Shown piece by piece: positions 46,563-55,634 of a stretch of 64,000 nt of DNA. Source of the DNA: Fredinandcohnia onubensis (GTDB lineage Bacteria; Bacillota; Bacilli; Bacillales; Bacillaceae_L); contig NZ_JAPSKV010000003.1 in NCBI RefSeq assembly GCF_031181385.1, positions 372,001-436,000 of the forward strand. The letters run 5' to 3'. Numbering within the stretch: the first letter of the stretch is position 1; each line of letters starts with the position of its first letter. The notes beneath the pieces were generated by a model. That model saw only the letters and a list, made by a program, of their open reading frames with translations. It was not told the origin of the DNA and did not search any database. The translations under genes and the position numbers were made by a program.

Positions 46563-46592
46563 AAAAAAGAACGCTCAAAATTATGCGCGTTC
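46563..46592 (-). terminator. Minus-strand terminator-like hairpin without an assigned gene
   Basis: On the minus strand GAACGC, 12-nt loop, GCGTTC, then TTTTTT. No minus-strand gene ends before it in this window apart from the nadE operon, which has its own terminator about 500 bp upstream. Confidence 0.5.
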
Positions 46593-46788
46593 AAATCGAA
46601 TTATTAGTTTACATAATATTACTATGGTCTACTAAATGTTTTTCAAAATAAACAGATTCATATTCTTGAAAGCTTCCCACCTCTCCCCTAAAAAATCTTA
46701 TATTTTATGGACCAAAAATATTTTCGCACATATATTATCAAGTGAATATTTGGGCTCTTATAAATCAATTTCATATGAGGTGATATGT

Positions 46789-47004
46789 ATGTTTGTTGTT
46801 CATTACTTTGAAAATAAAAATCTCTTATTAACACAACTTGTACAAAATGTTCCGGCTGTTGAAGATGCGATTAAAATAAAAGGTCGAAAAGGAAAAGTAC
46901 TCAGTGTAACAGACATTGATGGAAGAAATGTCCATGTTCAGGTTGAGTTAGCTACTGTTGTAAAAAAGAGTGCACTTGTTGATCCAAAAAAGAAAAGAAG
47001 ATAA
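46789..47004 (+). CDS. Small KOW-like/DUF2187-like protein
   Basis: 71 residues. The segment IKIKGRKGKVLSVTDIDGR has the KOW/SH3-like pattern, similar to the YkvS (DUF2187) family, and the tail is Lys-rich (PKKKRR). ATG at 46789 follows GAGGTGAT; longer frame starts at 46636 without a Shine-Dalgarno. Possible nucleic acid or ribosome association by fold; not established. Confidence 0.6.
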   Translation: MFVVHYFENKNLLLTQLVQNVPAVEDAIKIKGRKGKVLSVTDIDGRNVHVQVELATVVKKSALVDPKKKRR

Positions 47005-47010
47005 ATCTTC

Positions 47011-47042
47011 GAGAACGCACTCAAGTGCGTTCTTATCTTTTT
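47011..47042 (+). terminator. Terminator after the small KOW-like gene
   Basis: GAACGCACT, two-base loop, AGTGCGTTC, followed by TTATCTTTTT. Confidence 0.8.
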
Positions 47043-47098
47043 AATATCAGGATTTCCTTATCCTCCATCGATGTTTGAAAAAGAGAGATTCTTCCAAC

Positions 47099-47142
47099 CA
47101 AAAAAGCCTGCCCCAAATGTTTTTCACATTTTAGAACAGGCT
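47099..47142 (-). terminator. Terminator of the NAD salvage operon
   Basis: On the minus strand AGCCTG ... CAGGCT with an inner AAATGT/ACATTT stem, then TTTTTT. It follows the nadE stop. Confidence 0.8.
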
Positions 47143-47147
47143 CTGTC

Positions 47148-47966
47148 CTATTTCCACCAATTATCGAACATGCTTGCTGGTACTTGTCGTTTATGCTGAG
47201 TAATGAGATAACGTTTCTCAATTTTATCTGCATCTTCTTGCGAAATTTGTTTTCCTTCTAGATAATCATCAAGAATATCATATGAGATTCCAAGCTCGGT
47301 TTCGTCAGCTTGCTGTGGTTTATTGTCTAATAAATCTGCTGTCGGGACTTTCAAATACAAACGTTCCTCTGCTCCTAATTCCTTTAAAAGGGCACGTCCT
47401 TGTCGTTTTGTTAGCCCTGTTAATGGCAAAACGTCAGCTCCCCCATCACCATATTTAGTAAAGAAACCAGTAACAGCTTCAGCGGCATGATCTGTTCCAA
47501 CAACTAATAAATTGTGCATGCCTCCAACTGCATATTGGGCAATCATTCTTTCACGTGCTTTTACATTCCCTTTATTGAAGTCGCTAATCTCTTCACCTGT
47601 CGCTTGTCTGTACTGAGAGACAAATGCGTCCACTGTTGTTGCAATATCAAAGGTTAATGCACGGTCTGGTTGGATAAAAGAGAGTGCTACCCTGGCATCA
47701 TCTTCATCCTTTTGAATACCATAAGGCAAACGAACAGCTATAAAGGTCGCCTCATGCCCTTCATTTCGTAGTTCTTCTACAGCCATTTGACATAGCTTGC
47801 CAGCTAATGTAGAATCTTGTCCACCGCTGATTCCTAATACAAATCCTTTTGTCTTACTTTTTAACAGATAAGCTTTTAAAAAAGCTATTCTGTGTTTTAT
47901 TTCCTCTTTTGGGTCAATAGTAGGCTTTACATGTAAATCATTTATAATCTGTTGTTGAATACTCAT
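47148..47966 (-). CDS. nadE: NH3-dependent NAD+ synthetase
   Basis: 272 residues. The PP-loop motif is [14 protein letters not shown] (residues about 44-57). [13 protein letters not shown] and [20 protein letters not shown] are NadE motifs. It amidates nicotinic acid adenine dinucleotide to NAD+. Third gene of a pncA-pncB-nadE operon. ATG at 47966 with AAGGAGG upstream. No glutaminase domain, so it uses ammonia. Confidence 0.95.
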   Translation of the reverse strand: MSIQQQIINDLHVKPTIDPKEEIKHRIAFLKAYLLKSKTKGFVLGISGGQDSTLAGKLCQMAVEELRNEGHEATFIAVRLPYGIQKDEDDARVALSFIQPDRALTFDIATTVDAFVSQYRQATGEEISDFNKGNVKARERMIAQYAVGGMHNLLVVGTDHAAEAVTGFFTKYGDGGADVLPLTGLTKRQGRALLKELGAEERLYLKVPTADLLDNKPQQADETELGISYDILDDYLEGKQISQEDADKIEKRYLITQHKRQVPASMFDNWWK

Positions 47967-48005
47967 GAAAGTTCCCTCCTTTAATGGTTGTTTAGGAACA
48001 AACTC

Positions 48006-49481
48006 TTATCCGTTTACCTTACCAATTTTTTCTTCTATATTTAATTTAACTTCTTCAATTCGGTTCATTTTATTATTCCAGCATTCTTGACTGAGGTCTA
48101 CTGGATATTCTTCCGGCATCGTCGTACGCTTATACTCGTCCCAAAGTAATTCCAAACTTTCATTTAGATATTCACGAATTTGTTGGAGGGTTGGAATCTC
48201 GTATACGAGTGTTCCGTTTTCATAAATCGTGTGCTGTAATTCCCTTGCCTCAAAGTTCGTAACAAATTTGCTGATAAACGTATGAACAGGATGGAACATT
48301 TTAAGGCGTTCTTCGTGTTGTGGATCTTCATGTTCAAGTGTAATATAGTCACCTTCAGACTTTTGACTGCTTTTATTAATTATTCTATACACGCGCTTTA
48401 AGCCTGGTGTTGAAACCTTTTCAGGATTTCCACTTATTTTGATGGTGTCTACCATATTTCCGTTTTTATCTTCAATAGATACAAGTTTATAGACTGCACC
48501 TAAAGCTGGTTGGTCATAGGCCGTAATCAGCTTTGTTCCAATGCCCCATGAGTCAATTTTTGCGCCTTGGGATTTTAAGTTAATAATCGTATGTTCATCA
48601 AGGTCATTTGATGCTACAATTTTGGCGTCTTTAAATCCGGCTTCGTCCAGCATTTTGCGTGCTTCCTTTGATAAATAAGACAAGTCTCCACTATCTAAGC
48701 GAATTCCAATGAAATTTATATTGTCTCCTTCTTCCTTTGCAACCCTAATCGCATTTGGAACACCAGATTTCAATGTGTCATATGTATCAACGAGAAACAC
48801 ACAGTTTTTATGCGTTTTTGCATAATGTTTAAATGCTTCATATTCATCGCGATATGCCTGTATCATGGAGTGTGCATGTGTACCTGAAATAGGAATATCA
48901 AATAATTTACCTGCTCGAACGTTAGAGGTTGAATCAAAACCAGCAATATAAGCAGCTCTTGTACCCCAAATCGCTGCATCCAATTCATGTGCTCGTCTTG
49001 TACCAAATTCCATCGCAGTTTGATCGCCAACAACCTGTTTGATACGAGATGCTTTAGTCGCAATCAGTGTTTGGTAATTAATAATATTTAAAATAGGCGT
49101 TTCCAATAATACGACTTCACAAATCGGGCCCTCAATACGAAGAAGTGGCTCATTTGCAAAGACGACTTCCCCTTCCTTCATTGACCGAAGCGTTCCAGTA
49201 AAACGTAAATCCTTGAGGTAGTCCAGAAAATCCTCCTTATACCCCTCTTCCCTTAAATAAGCAATATCGGTTTCACTGAACGAGAAATTTTCAAGAAAAT
49301 GAATGATTCTCTCAAGACCAGCAAAAACGGCATACCCATTTCCGAATGGAAGTTTCCTGAAGTTTACTTCAAAAACGGCCCTTCGGTTATTTAAGCCTTC
49401 CCTCCAATAAATCTCAGCCATATTAATTTGATATAGATCTGTATGTAATGCAAAGCTGTCATCTTTAAAATACTTATTCAT
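48006..49481 (-). CDS. pncB: Nicotinate phosphoribosyltransferase
   Basis: 491 residues. N-terminal ALHTDLYQINMAEIYW, EFGTRRAHELDAAIWG with the catalytic His, and GIRLDSGDLSYLSKEARK near the PRPP site fit PncB. It makes nicotinate mononucleotide from nicotinate and PRPP. Between pncA (28 nt upstream) and nadE (39 nt downstream) on one strand. RBS GGAGG. Confidence 0.95.
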   Translation of the reverse strand: MNKYFKDDSFALHTDLYQINMAEIYWREGLNNRRAVFEVNFRKLPFGNGYAVFAGLERIIHFLENFSFSETDIAYLREEGYKEDFLDYLKDLRFTGTLRSMKEGEVVFANEPLLRIEGPICEVVLLETPILNIINYQTLIATKASRIKQVVGDQTAMEFGTRRAHELDAAIWGTRAAYIAGFDSTSNVRAGKLFDIPISGTHAHSMIQAYRDEYEAFKHYAKTHKNCVFLVDTYDTLKSGVPNAIRVAKEEGDNINFIGIRLDSGDLSYLSKEARKMLDEAGFKDAKIVASNDLDEHTIINLKSQGAKIDSWGIGTKLITAYDQPALGAVYKLVSIEDKNGNMVDTIKISGNPEKVSTPGLKRVYRIINKSSQKSEGDYITLEHEDPQHEERLKMFHPVHTFISKFVTNFEARELQHTIYENGTLVYEIPTLQQIREYLNESLELLWDEYKRTTMPEEYPVDLSQECWNNKMNRIEEVKLNIEEKIGKVNG

Positions 49482-49509
49482 CCAAAAATACCTCCAGTAA
49501 TTGACCCAC

Positions 49510-50058
49510 TTAACGTACTTCTGCGCCTATGGAATCTTTAAAATGGCCTAATGCCCATTCATGACCAGCCTGGTTGAAGCTTGCAACCGCTGAGCTATGA
49601 ATGACAATTTTAAAACCACGATTATAGGCATCGACAGCCGTATGAAGTACACAAATATCTGTACAAACACCTACAATATGAACCTCAGTGATTCCACGTT
49701 CACGTAATTTAATTTCGAGATTGGTGCCTGCAAATGCAGAATATCTCGTTTTATCCATCCAGTACACATTTGAATTGGTTTGTTGCTCATTAAACACACG
49801 CTGTAAATCACCATACAGCAATCTTCCTGACGTATCCTCTATATTATGGGGTGGGAAAAGTTGCGTTTCAGGATGTAATTCATCGCCTTCTTTATGAAGG
49901 TCAATTGCAAATACAACAAAATCATCATTTTTGATAAACTCTTCGGTGATGCGAACAATCTCTTTTTCGATTTCTTGACCTGGTTCTCCACAAGTCAATG
50001 CGCCATCACTAGCCACAAAATCATTTGTATAATCTACATTTAATAATGCCTTTTTCAT
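49510..50058 (-). CDS. pncA: Nicotinamidase (PncA-type cysteine hydrolase)
   Basis: 182 residues. LNVDYTNDFVASDGALTCGE holds the catalytic Asp near residue 10; DKTRYSAFAGT the Lys region; GVCTDICVLHTA the nucleophile Cys. Converts nicotinamide to nicotinate, feeding pncB and nadE. First gene of the operon. RBS AAGGAGG before ATG 50058. Isochorismatase-fold relatives exist, but the context settles PncA. Confidence 0.92.
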   Translation of the reverse strand: MKKALLNVDYTNDFVASDGALTCGEPGQEIEKEIVRITEEFIKNDDFVVFAIDLHKEGDELHPETQLFPPHNIEDTSGRLLYGDLQRVFNEQQTNSNVYWMDKTRYSAFAGTNLEIKLRERGITEVHIVGVCTDICVLHTAVDAYNRGFKIVIHSSAVASFNQAGHEWALGHFKDSIGAEVR

Positions 50059-50248
50059 ATGATTTCCTCCTTAATATGAACATTCTCTTAATTTCATATC
50101 ATAACGTTCATCCAGGTCGATGTTACCTCTAGTGGAAAATTTTATTAAGCTATAACGTCCATTTTATATGAACTTTGTTAATTTTTGAATAGAATTGCAC
50201 TTTTTTGTAGAATTATAAGTATGCAATTTGGTTAATGGAGTTGTGTAC

Positions 50249-50536
50249 ATGTTTAAAACAATCACTGAACAGGATTGGGTATATGAGTACATAAGTAATA
50301 GGAAAAAACCGCTTCCAGTGGTCCTAGGGACGAAAGGTACATGGACAGGAAACAGGAAGCCAATGATTATTTTAATAGGATTTACAATGATGGATGTTTT
50401 AGTCCTTGGGGATTTATATGGTGTATCACATCATCCCGTAAGGAAAATGAAAACGAAAGAAATTATCTACTATGCCATTAATATCATTGATAAAAAGAAG
50501 GTAAAAGAAATTATCAAAGAATGGAATGAGGAATAA
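50249..50536 (+). CDS. Conserved-looking small protein, unknown function
   Basis: 95 residues, basic, with a central hydrophobic stretch (MIILIGFTMMDVLVLGDLYG) that is too polar to be a clear membrane helix. C-terminal helix IIDKKKVKEIIKEW. ATG at 50249 has GGAG 8 nt upstream; a TTG at 50228 is unsupported. Not recognised. Confidence 0.65.
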   Translation: MFKTITEQDWVYEYISNRKKPLPVVLGTKGTWTGNRKPMIILIGFTMMDVLVLGDLYGVSHHPVRKMKTKEIIYYAINIIDKKKVKEIIKEWNEE

Positions 50537-50539
50537 AAA

Positions 50540-50569
50540 AATAACTCCACGCTTATACGTGGAGTTATT
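50540..50569. terminator. Terminator between the 50249-50536 gene and DUF1292 gene
   Basis: AATAACTCCACG, loop CTTATA, CGTGGAGTTATT. Shared by convergent genes. Confidence 0.85.
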
Positions 50570-50584
50570 AGTTGCCATTTAATT

Positions 50585-50863
50585 TTAGTCTTCTTCTAGT
50601 TCCTCATCAAAAATTTCATCGAAAGCTGAAGACACTTTTTCGAATTCCTCATCACTTTCAATTGCAGAAAAATCGCCCTCTTCATCGATTTTCAAAAAGA
50701 AGATATCGATATCATCTTCAGTATCCTCTTCTAAGTCTGCAAGAAAGCCAACCGCCACATATTCTGTCGCTTCAATTGTAACGACTCCAAGAACTTCTAC
50801 ATCTTGCTCCTCACCAGTTTCATCACTAATTGAAAATACTTCTCCAACTTTAATCTTCTCCAT
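50585..50863 (-). CDS. Acidic DUF1292 family protein
   Basis: 92 residues, extremely acidic C-terminus (EEFEKVSSAFDEIFDEELEED). IKVGEVFSISDETGEEQDVE at the start and YVAVGFL fit the DUF1292 (YrzB-like) family. Function unknown. ATG at 50863 has GGGAGG 8 nt upstream; a longer start at 50935 is unsupported. Confidence 0.7.
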   Translation of the reverse strand: MEKIKVGEVFSISDETGEEQDVEVLGVVTIEATEYVAVGFLADLEEDTEDDIDIFFLKIDEEGDFSAIESDEEFEKVSSAFDEIFDEELEED

Positions 50864-51014
50864 ATTTGAACCCTCCCAAAAAAAGTTATGTACTCTTTTA
50901 TCTTTCCAGTCAAAAGATAAAACATACCTGTACACATTAATAATACTCGATTAGGAAACAATAATCCTGTGATTAGTTTAATAATCACAAAATATCAATG
51001 TGGAGGGAAATACG

Positions 51015-51134
51015 ATGAATATTCTATTTCGCTTATTCCCAGAGTTATTTTTTACGTTCGTAAAACTAACAATCTCCATAAGAAGATTAACTTCTAAGAT
51101 TTTGTATTTGTTACGAATTCCAGCTCTAGCTTAG
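51015..51134 (+). CDS. 39-residue hydrophobic, cationic peptide
   Basis: ATG at 51015 follows GGAGGG by 8 nt; TAG at 51132. One amphipathic or membrane-type segment (LFRLFPELFFTFVKLTI) then a basic part (IRRLTSKILYLLRI). A terminator follows at 51181-51208. It could be a small membrane peptide or a regulator; no family recognised. Confidence 0.6.
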   Translation: MNILFRLFPELFFTFVKLTISIRRLTSKILYLLRIPALA

Positions 51135-51180
51135 GAAGAATATTCAATCAGTATGTTCGTTTTCTCATTGATGATGAAAG

Positions 51181-51208
51181 AGGTAAGCAAATCCAGCTTA
51201 CCTTTTTC
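51181..51208 (+). terminator. Terminator after the 39-residue ORF
   Basis: GGTAAGC, loop AAATCCA, GCTTACC and a TTTTTC run. It lies upstream of the DMT permease start and so isolates the small ORF. Confidence 0.8.
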
Positions 51209-51281
51209 TTTGTTTTTAAATGAAAATCAGATATTTACAATAAATTTATGGTATGATGAGGAAAAAAGTGGGAGTAATAAT

Positions 51282-52163
51282 ATGAATCCATATCTATTTG
51301 CTGTACTTGTTGTGACCACTACTGCGTTAATGGGCTCATCTTTTGCGGTGGGTAAAATCGGATTGGATTATGTGTCACCGCTTCTTCTTGTCGGATTACG
51401 TTTTACAATTGCTGGTGTTCTTATGGCTGTATTCGTATGGAAAAAACCACTTCCCAAAAAGGTACTCGATTGGTTACGAATTTTTACAATCGGTGTTTTT
51501 CAAACAGCAGGTGTCATGGGCTGTATTTTCTTAAGCCTACGAACGATCTCTGCTGGGGAATCATCAATCCTTACATTTAGCAATCCATTACTCGTTGTCA
51601 TTTTTAGTACCATTTTTCTTGGTATTCGCTATCAACTCTTTCATTGGATTGGGGTATTCGTTGGCTTTGCAGGAGTCTTTATCACACTTGGCTTTCATCT
51701 TCATTTAGAAATTGGGATTTTATTAGGCCTTGGTGCCTCACTATCATGGTCGATTGGAACATTATTAATCAAAAAATGGGGAGCGCGTTTTAATATTTGG
51801 GTATTAACGGCTTATCAGATGCTTTTTGGTGGCCTTCTGCTTCTCTTTATGAGTTTTACACTAGAAACACCCGCTATAATAATAGCGCCTACATCGATTT
51901 TTATTGTTTTATGGCTTGCAATCATGGCTTCAATCGTGCAATTTGCCATTTGGTTTTATTTAATAAATATCGGTGATCCAGGAAAAACGTCAGCCTTCTT
52001 ATTTCTTGCCCCCTTCTTCGGAGTTTTATCTGGATGGATTCTTTTAAAAGAAGTAGTAGAATGGTATGTCTATGCTGGTTCACTATTTATTTTTCTAGGC
52101 ATCTTTCTAGTGAACTGGACTTTTTCAAAGGATAAAAAAATCGTGCAAAAGCTTGGTGCATGA
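51282..52163 (+). CDS. EamA/DMT-family permease
   Basis: 293 residues, ten transmembrane helices in two EamA repeats (the first around GSSFAVGKIGLDYVSPLLLV, the second around GASLSWSIGTLLIKKWG). DMT exporters of amino acids or drugs; substrate unknown. ATG at 51282 follows GGGAG; the 43-residue extension is unsupported. Own terminator. Confidence 0.88.
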   Translation: MNPYLFAVLVVTTTALMGSSFAVGKIGLDYVSPLLLVGLRFTIAGVLMAVFVWKKPLPKKVLDWLRIFTIGVFQTAGVMGCIFLSLRTISAGESSILTFSNPLLVVIFSTIFLGIRYQLFHWIGVFVGFAGVFITLGFHLHLEIGILLGLGASLSWSIGTLLIKKWGARFNIWVLTAYQMLFGGLLLLFMSFTLETPAIIIAPTSIFIVLWLAIMASIVQFAIWFYLINIGDPGKTSAFLFLAPFFGVLSGWILLKEVVEWYVYAGSLFIFLGIFLVNWTFSKDKKIVQKLGA

Positions 52164-52202
52164 AAAGACCCCGTTTTCCAAATGAGAAAAATGGGGTCTT
52201 TC
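52164..52202. terminator. Terminator between the DMT and acyl-CoA synthetase genes
   Basis: AAAGACCCCGTTTT and AAAATGGGGTCTTT around an unpaired loop; convergent genes. Confidence 0.85.
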
Positions 52203-52205
52203 TTA

Positions 52206-53795
52206 TTAGTTAATAAACTTTTCTTTTTCCTGCCAGTATTCTTTACGAAGATGTACTTTTTGGATCTTACCAGAGGCTGTTTTTGGTAATTCAGTCTTAA
52301 AGACAATCTTTGTAGGCGCTTTAAAATGTGCCAAACGACTGCGAGAAAATGCAATTAACTCTTCTTCTGTTACCTCATAGCCATCGCGTTTCACCACAAT
52401 TGCCTGTGGCGTTTCTCCCCATTTTTCATGAGGAATAGAAATGACCGCAACCTCTAAAACGCCGGGATGGTCATATAGTGCACTTTCAACCTCAATCGAA
52501 GAGATATTCTCACCGCCACTGATAATGATATCCTTCTTCCGGTCTGCTATTTCAATATTTCCTTGTGCGTCTACAATCGCCATATCTCCTGTATGATAAT
52601 AGCCATTTCGAATGACTTCGTCCGTGCCTTCTTTATTGTTTAAGTATCCTTCCATAACAGTGTTACTTCGTACGATGACTTCTCCAATTTCTTTTCCATC
52701 TTGAGCAACGTTTTCTCCAAATTCATTAACAACACGTACGTCGGCTCCAATAAATTCATAGCCAGCTTTTGCTTTTAGACGATATTTTTCACTTTGGGAA
52801 ATATCACTCTGTGTATCGCGTATGATGGAGGTTGTAATCAGTGGCGCAGCTTCTGTCATGCCATACACTTGAATAAACTCCCACTGTAGCTCTTCTTCTA
52901 CCCGTTTAACAAATGCTGGTGGTGGCGCTGAACCGGCAATCACAATTCGTACATCTTGATTCTGTTTGGCAACTTCATTTGAGGCAGCATATTGTAATAA
53001 TGAATTTAAAACAGTTGGTGCCATATGCATTACGGTTACTTTATAGGTATTTATTTTACTGAAAATCTCATCAGCCTTGACCCTTCGTAAGCAAACCTGT
53101 GTTGCACCGTTTGCGGTATAGTAAAAAGGTGAGCCCCAGCCATTTACATGAAACATGGGTAAAATATGTAGTAATGTATCACGATCAGACACACGAAGAT
53201 GATGCATGGTTGTTAATGCATGGAGGTAATTACTGCGATGCGAAAGCATAACACCCTTTGGCTTTCCAGTTGTTCCACTTGTATATAATAATGTCGCAAT
53301 GTCTTGCTCATCCATTTCGGGCCGCTCAATTGCTGTTTTTTCAAAACATGCCAGCCATTCCTCATAAGGAACAGACCATTCTGTGTCACCCTTATGTCCA
53401 TGCACAATAATCTTTTCAACCGTATTTAGTTTATCCCGAATGGGTTCAATGTTTCCGATTAGCTCATGGTCGACAAACAATATTTTTGTTTCACTATGGT
53501 TTAATATATACTCGTAATCCGTTGGAATTAATCTTGTGTTTAAAGGAACAATGATTGCTCCAATTTGAAATACACCATAAAAGCCCTCAAACATTTCAGA
53601 GGTATTCGGAGCTAAGTACGCTACGCGGTCTCCTTTTTCCACACCAAGATGCTTTAATCCACGTGAAAGCTGGTTTACCCTTTCATTTACTTCTCCATAC
53701 GTAAAGCTTTTGTCGTCATCAATTAACGCCGTTTTTTCACCATACAGTTTGACAGCTCGATCTAAGAATTGTGATAAAAGTAAAGGCACGTACAA
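52206..53795 (-). CDS. Acyl-CoA synthetase (AMP-dependent ligase)
   Basis: 529 residues of the ANL superfamily. A3 core LLYTSGTTGKPKG, A5 QVYGMTEAAP, A8 GYYHTGDMAIVD and A10 Lys in KTASGKIQKVH. Length and motifs resemble fatty-acyl-CoA ligases that act on medium or long chains; the exact acid is not evident. TTG at 53795 has GGGGGAG 5 nt upstream; the ATG at 53882 would add 29 unsupported residues. Confidence 0.85.
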   Translation of the reverse strand: MYVPLLLSQFLDRAVKLYGEKTALIDDDKSFTYGEVNERVNQLSRGLKHLGVEKGDRVAYLAPNTSEMFEGFYGVFQIGAIIVPLNTRLIPTDYEYILNHSETKILFVDHELIGNIEPIRDKLNTVEKIIVHGHKGDTEWSVPYEEWLACFEKTAIERPEMDEQDIATLLYTSGTTGKPKGVMLSHRSNYLHALTTMHHLRVSDRDTLLHILPMFHVNGWGSPFYYTANGATQVCLRRVKADEIFSKINTYKVTVMHMAPTVLNSLLQYAASNEVAKQNQDVRIVIAGSAPPPAFVKRVEEELQWEFIQVYGMTEAAPLITTSIIRDTQSDISQSEKYRLKAKAGYEFIGADVRVVNEFGENVAQDGKEIGEVIVRSNTVMEGYLNNKEGTDEVIRNGYYHTGDMAIVDAQGNIEIADRKKDIIISGGENISSIEVESALYDHPGVLEVAVISIPHEKWGETPQAIVVKRDGYEVTEEELIAFSRSRLAHFKAPTKIVFKTELPKTASGKIQKVHLRKEYWQEKEKFIN

Positions 53796-53888
53796 ATTGT
53801 TCTCCCCCTTTAGTAAGTTAAAACGAAGCGTGTATACGTTTTCATTATAATGAATATTTCCAAAGTTTTCAAACAATTTCAAATAAAA

Positions 53889-53933
53889 AAACCTATACTC
53901 TTAAGGAAACTTTCCTTTAAAAAGTATAGGTTT
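53889..53933. terminator. Terminator between the amidase and acyl-CoA synthetase genes
   Basis: AAACCTATACT and AGTATAGGTTT with an inner AAGGAAA/TTTCCTT stem. Positioned after the amidase stop on the minus strand. Confidence 0.7.
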
Positions 53934-53942
53934 AGTGACAAC

Positions 53943-54617
53943 TCAAAATCCGATTCTAGACCAATCAAATAATGAGCCCGGGTCTGTTTTTCTTCCAGGC
54001 GCATATTCATCATGGCCAATGATATGGCGTCTGTCATGTAAAATCGATGGATTTCTTTTTAAAATGTTATGTACTAATCGGTTAAGCGATTGATATTGAG
54101 CATCCGTATATCCAGCCAATGATGGATTGATTTGATTATAGGTGTCTTCTGGTATAATTGCTGTCATTTCCTCTTTTGTGCCCATCGCAATGAGTTCGAT
54201 GCCTATCGAGTAGTCATTCATTTTATTTTCATACTCTGGAAAATCACGCAAACTTCCCTTTCCAGCATGATAAGCAATCCTGTTCTCTGGGACTAAACTG
54301 TAGACTTCTCCGTTTCGATCAATTAAATAATGAACGGAAACATTGTATTCCTCAAAAAGGGAGTAGACATCATCTACATTATAAGGATCTTCGGGCTTGA
54401 GCGCGGCATTGCTAATAAAATGAATCATAAGATGTGTGATTTGTTTGGTACGATTCTCTGAAAAATCAAGCGGTAATGATTTATTTGTTGTAGCAATGAT
54501 TTCTTCTGAATCCACCTTTACCTCCGTATTTTCGATTTTTACTTCCTTCGCGTGTGCTGAACACCCTGAAAAAAGGCTGATGATTAAAAGTCCAATGCTA
54601 AAAGTTTTCCATTTCAT
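53943..54617 (-). CDS. N-acetylmuramoyl-L-alanine amidase lipoprotein
   Basis: 224 residues. Lipobox LFSGCS at the end of the signal peptide (Cys at about residue 18) predicts membrane anchoring. The amidase_2 zinc site includes the His in THLMIHF, a second His in RRHIIGHDEYAPGRK, and KTDPGS typical of T7-lysozyme-like amidases. YNVSVHYLIDRNGEVYSLV is the substrate strand. Cuts the peptide stem from muramic acid. ATG at 54617 has AGGAGA upstream; the 26-residue extension is unsupported. Confidence 0.88.
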   Translation of the reverse strand: MKWKTFSIGLLIISLFSGCSAHAKEVKIENTEVKVDSEEIIATTNKSLPLDFSENRTKQITHLMIHFISNAALKPEDPYNVDDVYSLFEEYNVSVHYLIDRNGEVYSLVPENRIAYHAGKGSLRDFPEYENKMNDYSIGIELIAMGTKEEMTAIIPEDTYNQINPSLAGYTDAQYQSLNRLVHNILKRNPSILHDRRHIIGHDEYAPGRKTDPGSLFDWSRIGF

Positions 54618-54743
54618 TTTCCGAATCTCCTGTACGATCTTAGATCCTAGTGTTTGTGGGTCATTCTGCCTATTCGAATGATAAGTAATCTGCAATATTT
54701 ATTATACATAGGATACCCTAAGATGTCAGTTTAAAGTAGGAGA

Positions 54744-55550
54744 TTATAGTTCGAATTCCCATTCATCCTTCAAAATTAAATATAGGACTAAAAGCTCATT
54801 TTCTAATTGTTCATATGTTTTTCCTGCTATTTCAATTCCTGCCTTTGGTAGCAAAATATCGGCAATTTGTTTTGTTCTCCTGTCTTTTACAGCATCCTTC
54901 AATTGTAAAAAACGATTGCAATATGTTTGAAGCAGCTTCCATTCCTTATTTCCAAATGATTTCAATGCCCACTGATCAACTGTAAGAGAATTCTTTGTTA
55001 GTCCCCTTTTCCAAATCTCTTTTTCAAGTGGACTTTGTTTTTTATGATTTTTAGCTCTTCTTTCGTGAATAACGATTGTACCGGCAACTAAATCGCCAAT
55101 ACGCTTATGTTTTGAATGAAAGAAAACCATTATGATTCCTACAAAATAGGCCGCTGGCATGGAATCAATAATGCGAAGAAAATTACGAATAAAGCTTGAT
55201 AGCAATGTAATGCTATGCCCATTTTCTTGGATAACTCGAATTCCTAAGACTTTTTTTCCAATCGTCTTCCCTCCTGCAAAAAATTCAAGCAGAAAAAAAT
55301 AACCCCAGTTTAAGATAAATAAAAGAATAATTGTAATTGCGATCGGTCCAGAAGAAAGACTTTCTCCGAGCAACCAAAGATCGGAGCTACCATGTAAAAT
55401 AAGTACTAGAGTAAGTAAAACAAGAAGACTTGCTGTAGATAATATTAATGTATCTAGAAAAAAAGCTGCAGCTCGGCTACCTACCCCTGCTAACTGAAAT
55501 TGGATGGAAACAAACTCGGGTGTTTTTATATTGGTCTGTTCTTGATTCAA
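54744..55550 (-). CDS. RDD-family membrane protein
   Basis: 268 residues. RDD domain with GVGSRAAAFFLDTLILS near residue 30, GGKTIGKKVLGIRVI, and FHSKHKRIGDLVAGT. Then a soluble basic tail. TTG at 55550 follows AAAGGGGG-type Shine-Dalgarno. It sits next to a SpoIIM-like gene, as in other MoxR-DUF58 clusters, and may be part of that system. The reading upstream of 55550 runs into the structured element and is not coding. Confidence 0.85.
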   Translation of the reverse strand: MNQEQTNIKTPEFVSIQFQLAGVGSRAAAFFLDTLILSTASLLVLLTLVLILHGSSDLWLLGESLSSGPIAITIILLFILNWGYFFLLEFFAGGKTIGKKVLGIRVIQENGHSITLLSSFIRNFLRIIDSMPAAYFVGIIMVFFHSKHKRIGDLVAGTIVIHERRAKNHKKQSPLEKEIWKRGLTKNSLTVDQWALKSFGNKEWKLLQTYCNRFLQLKDAVKDRRTKQIADILLPKAGIEIAGKTYEQLENELLVLYLILKDEWEFEL

Positions 55551-55634
55551 AAAGAATCCCCCTTTTCTAGGTAGTTTTTTACATATGATGTTTCTATTTT
55601 TCTCTAAAATTACTATAATAAGGATATCCCGCAT

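Noticed and set aside
46636-46788. N-terminal extension of the KOW-like gene
   Set aside because: The GAGGTGAT Shine-Dalgarno selects ATG 46789; the 51 extra residues have no protein-like features.
47033-47233. 66-residue minus-strand ORF over the nadE 3' end
   Set aside because: It overlaps nadE and its terminator in another frame; no Shine-Dalgarno.
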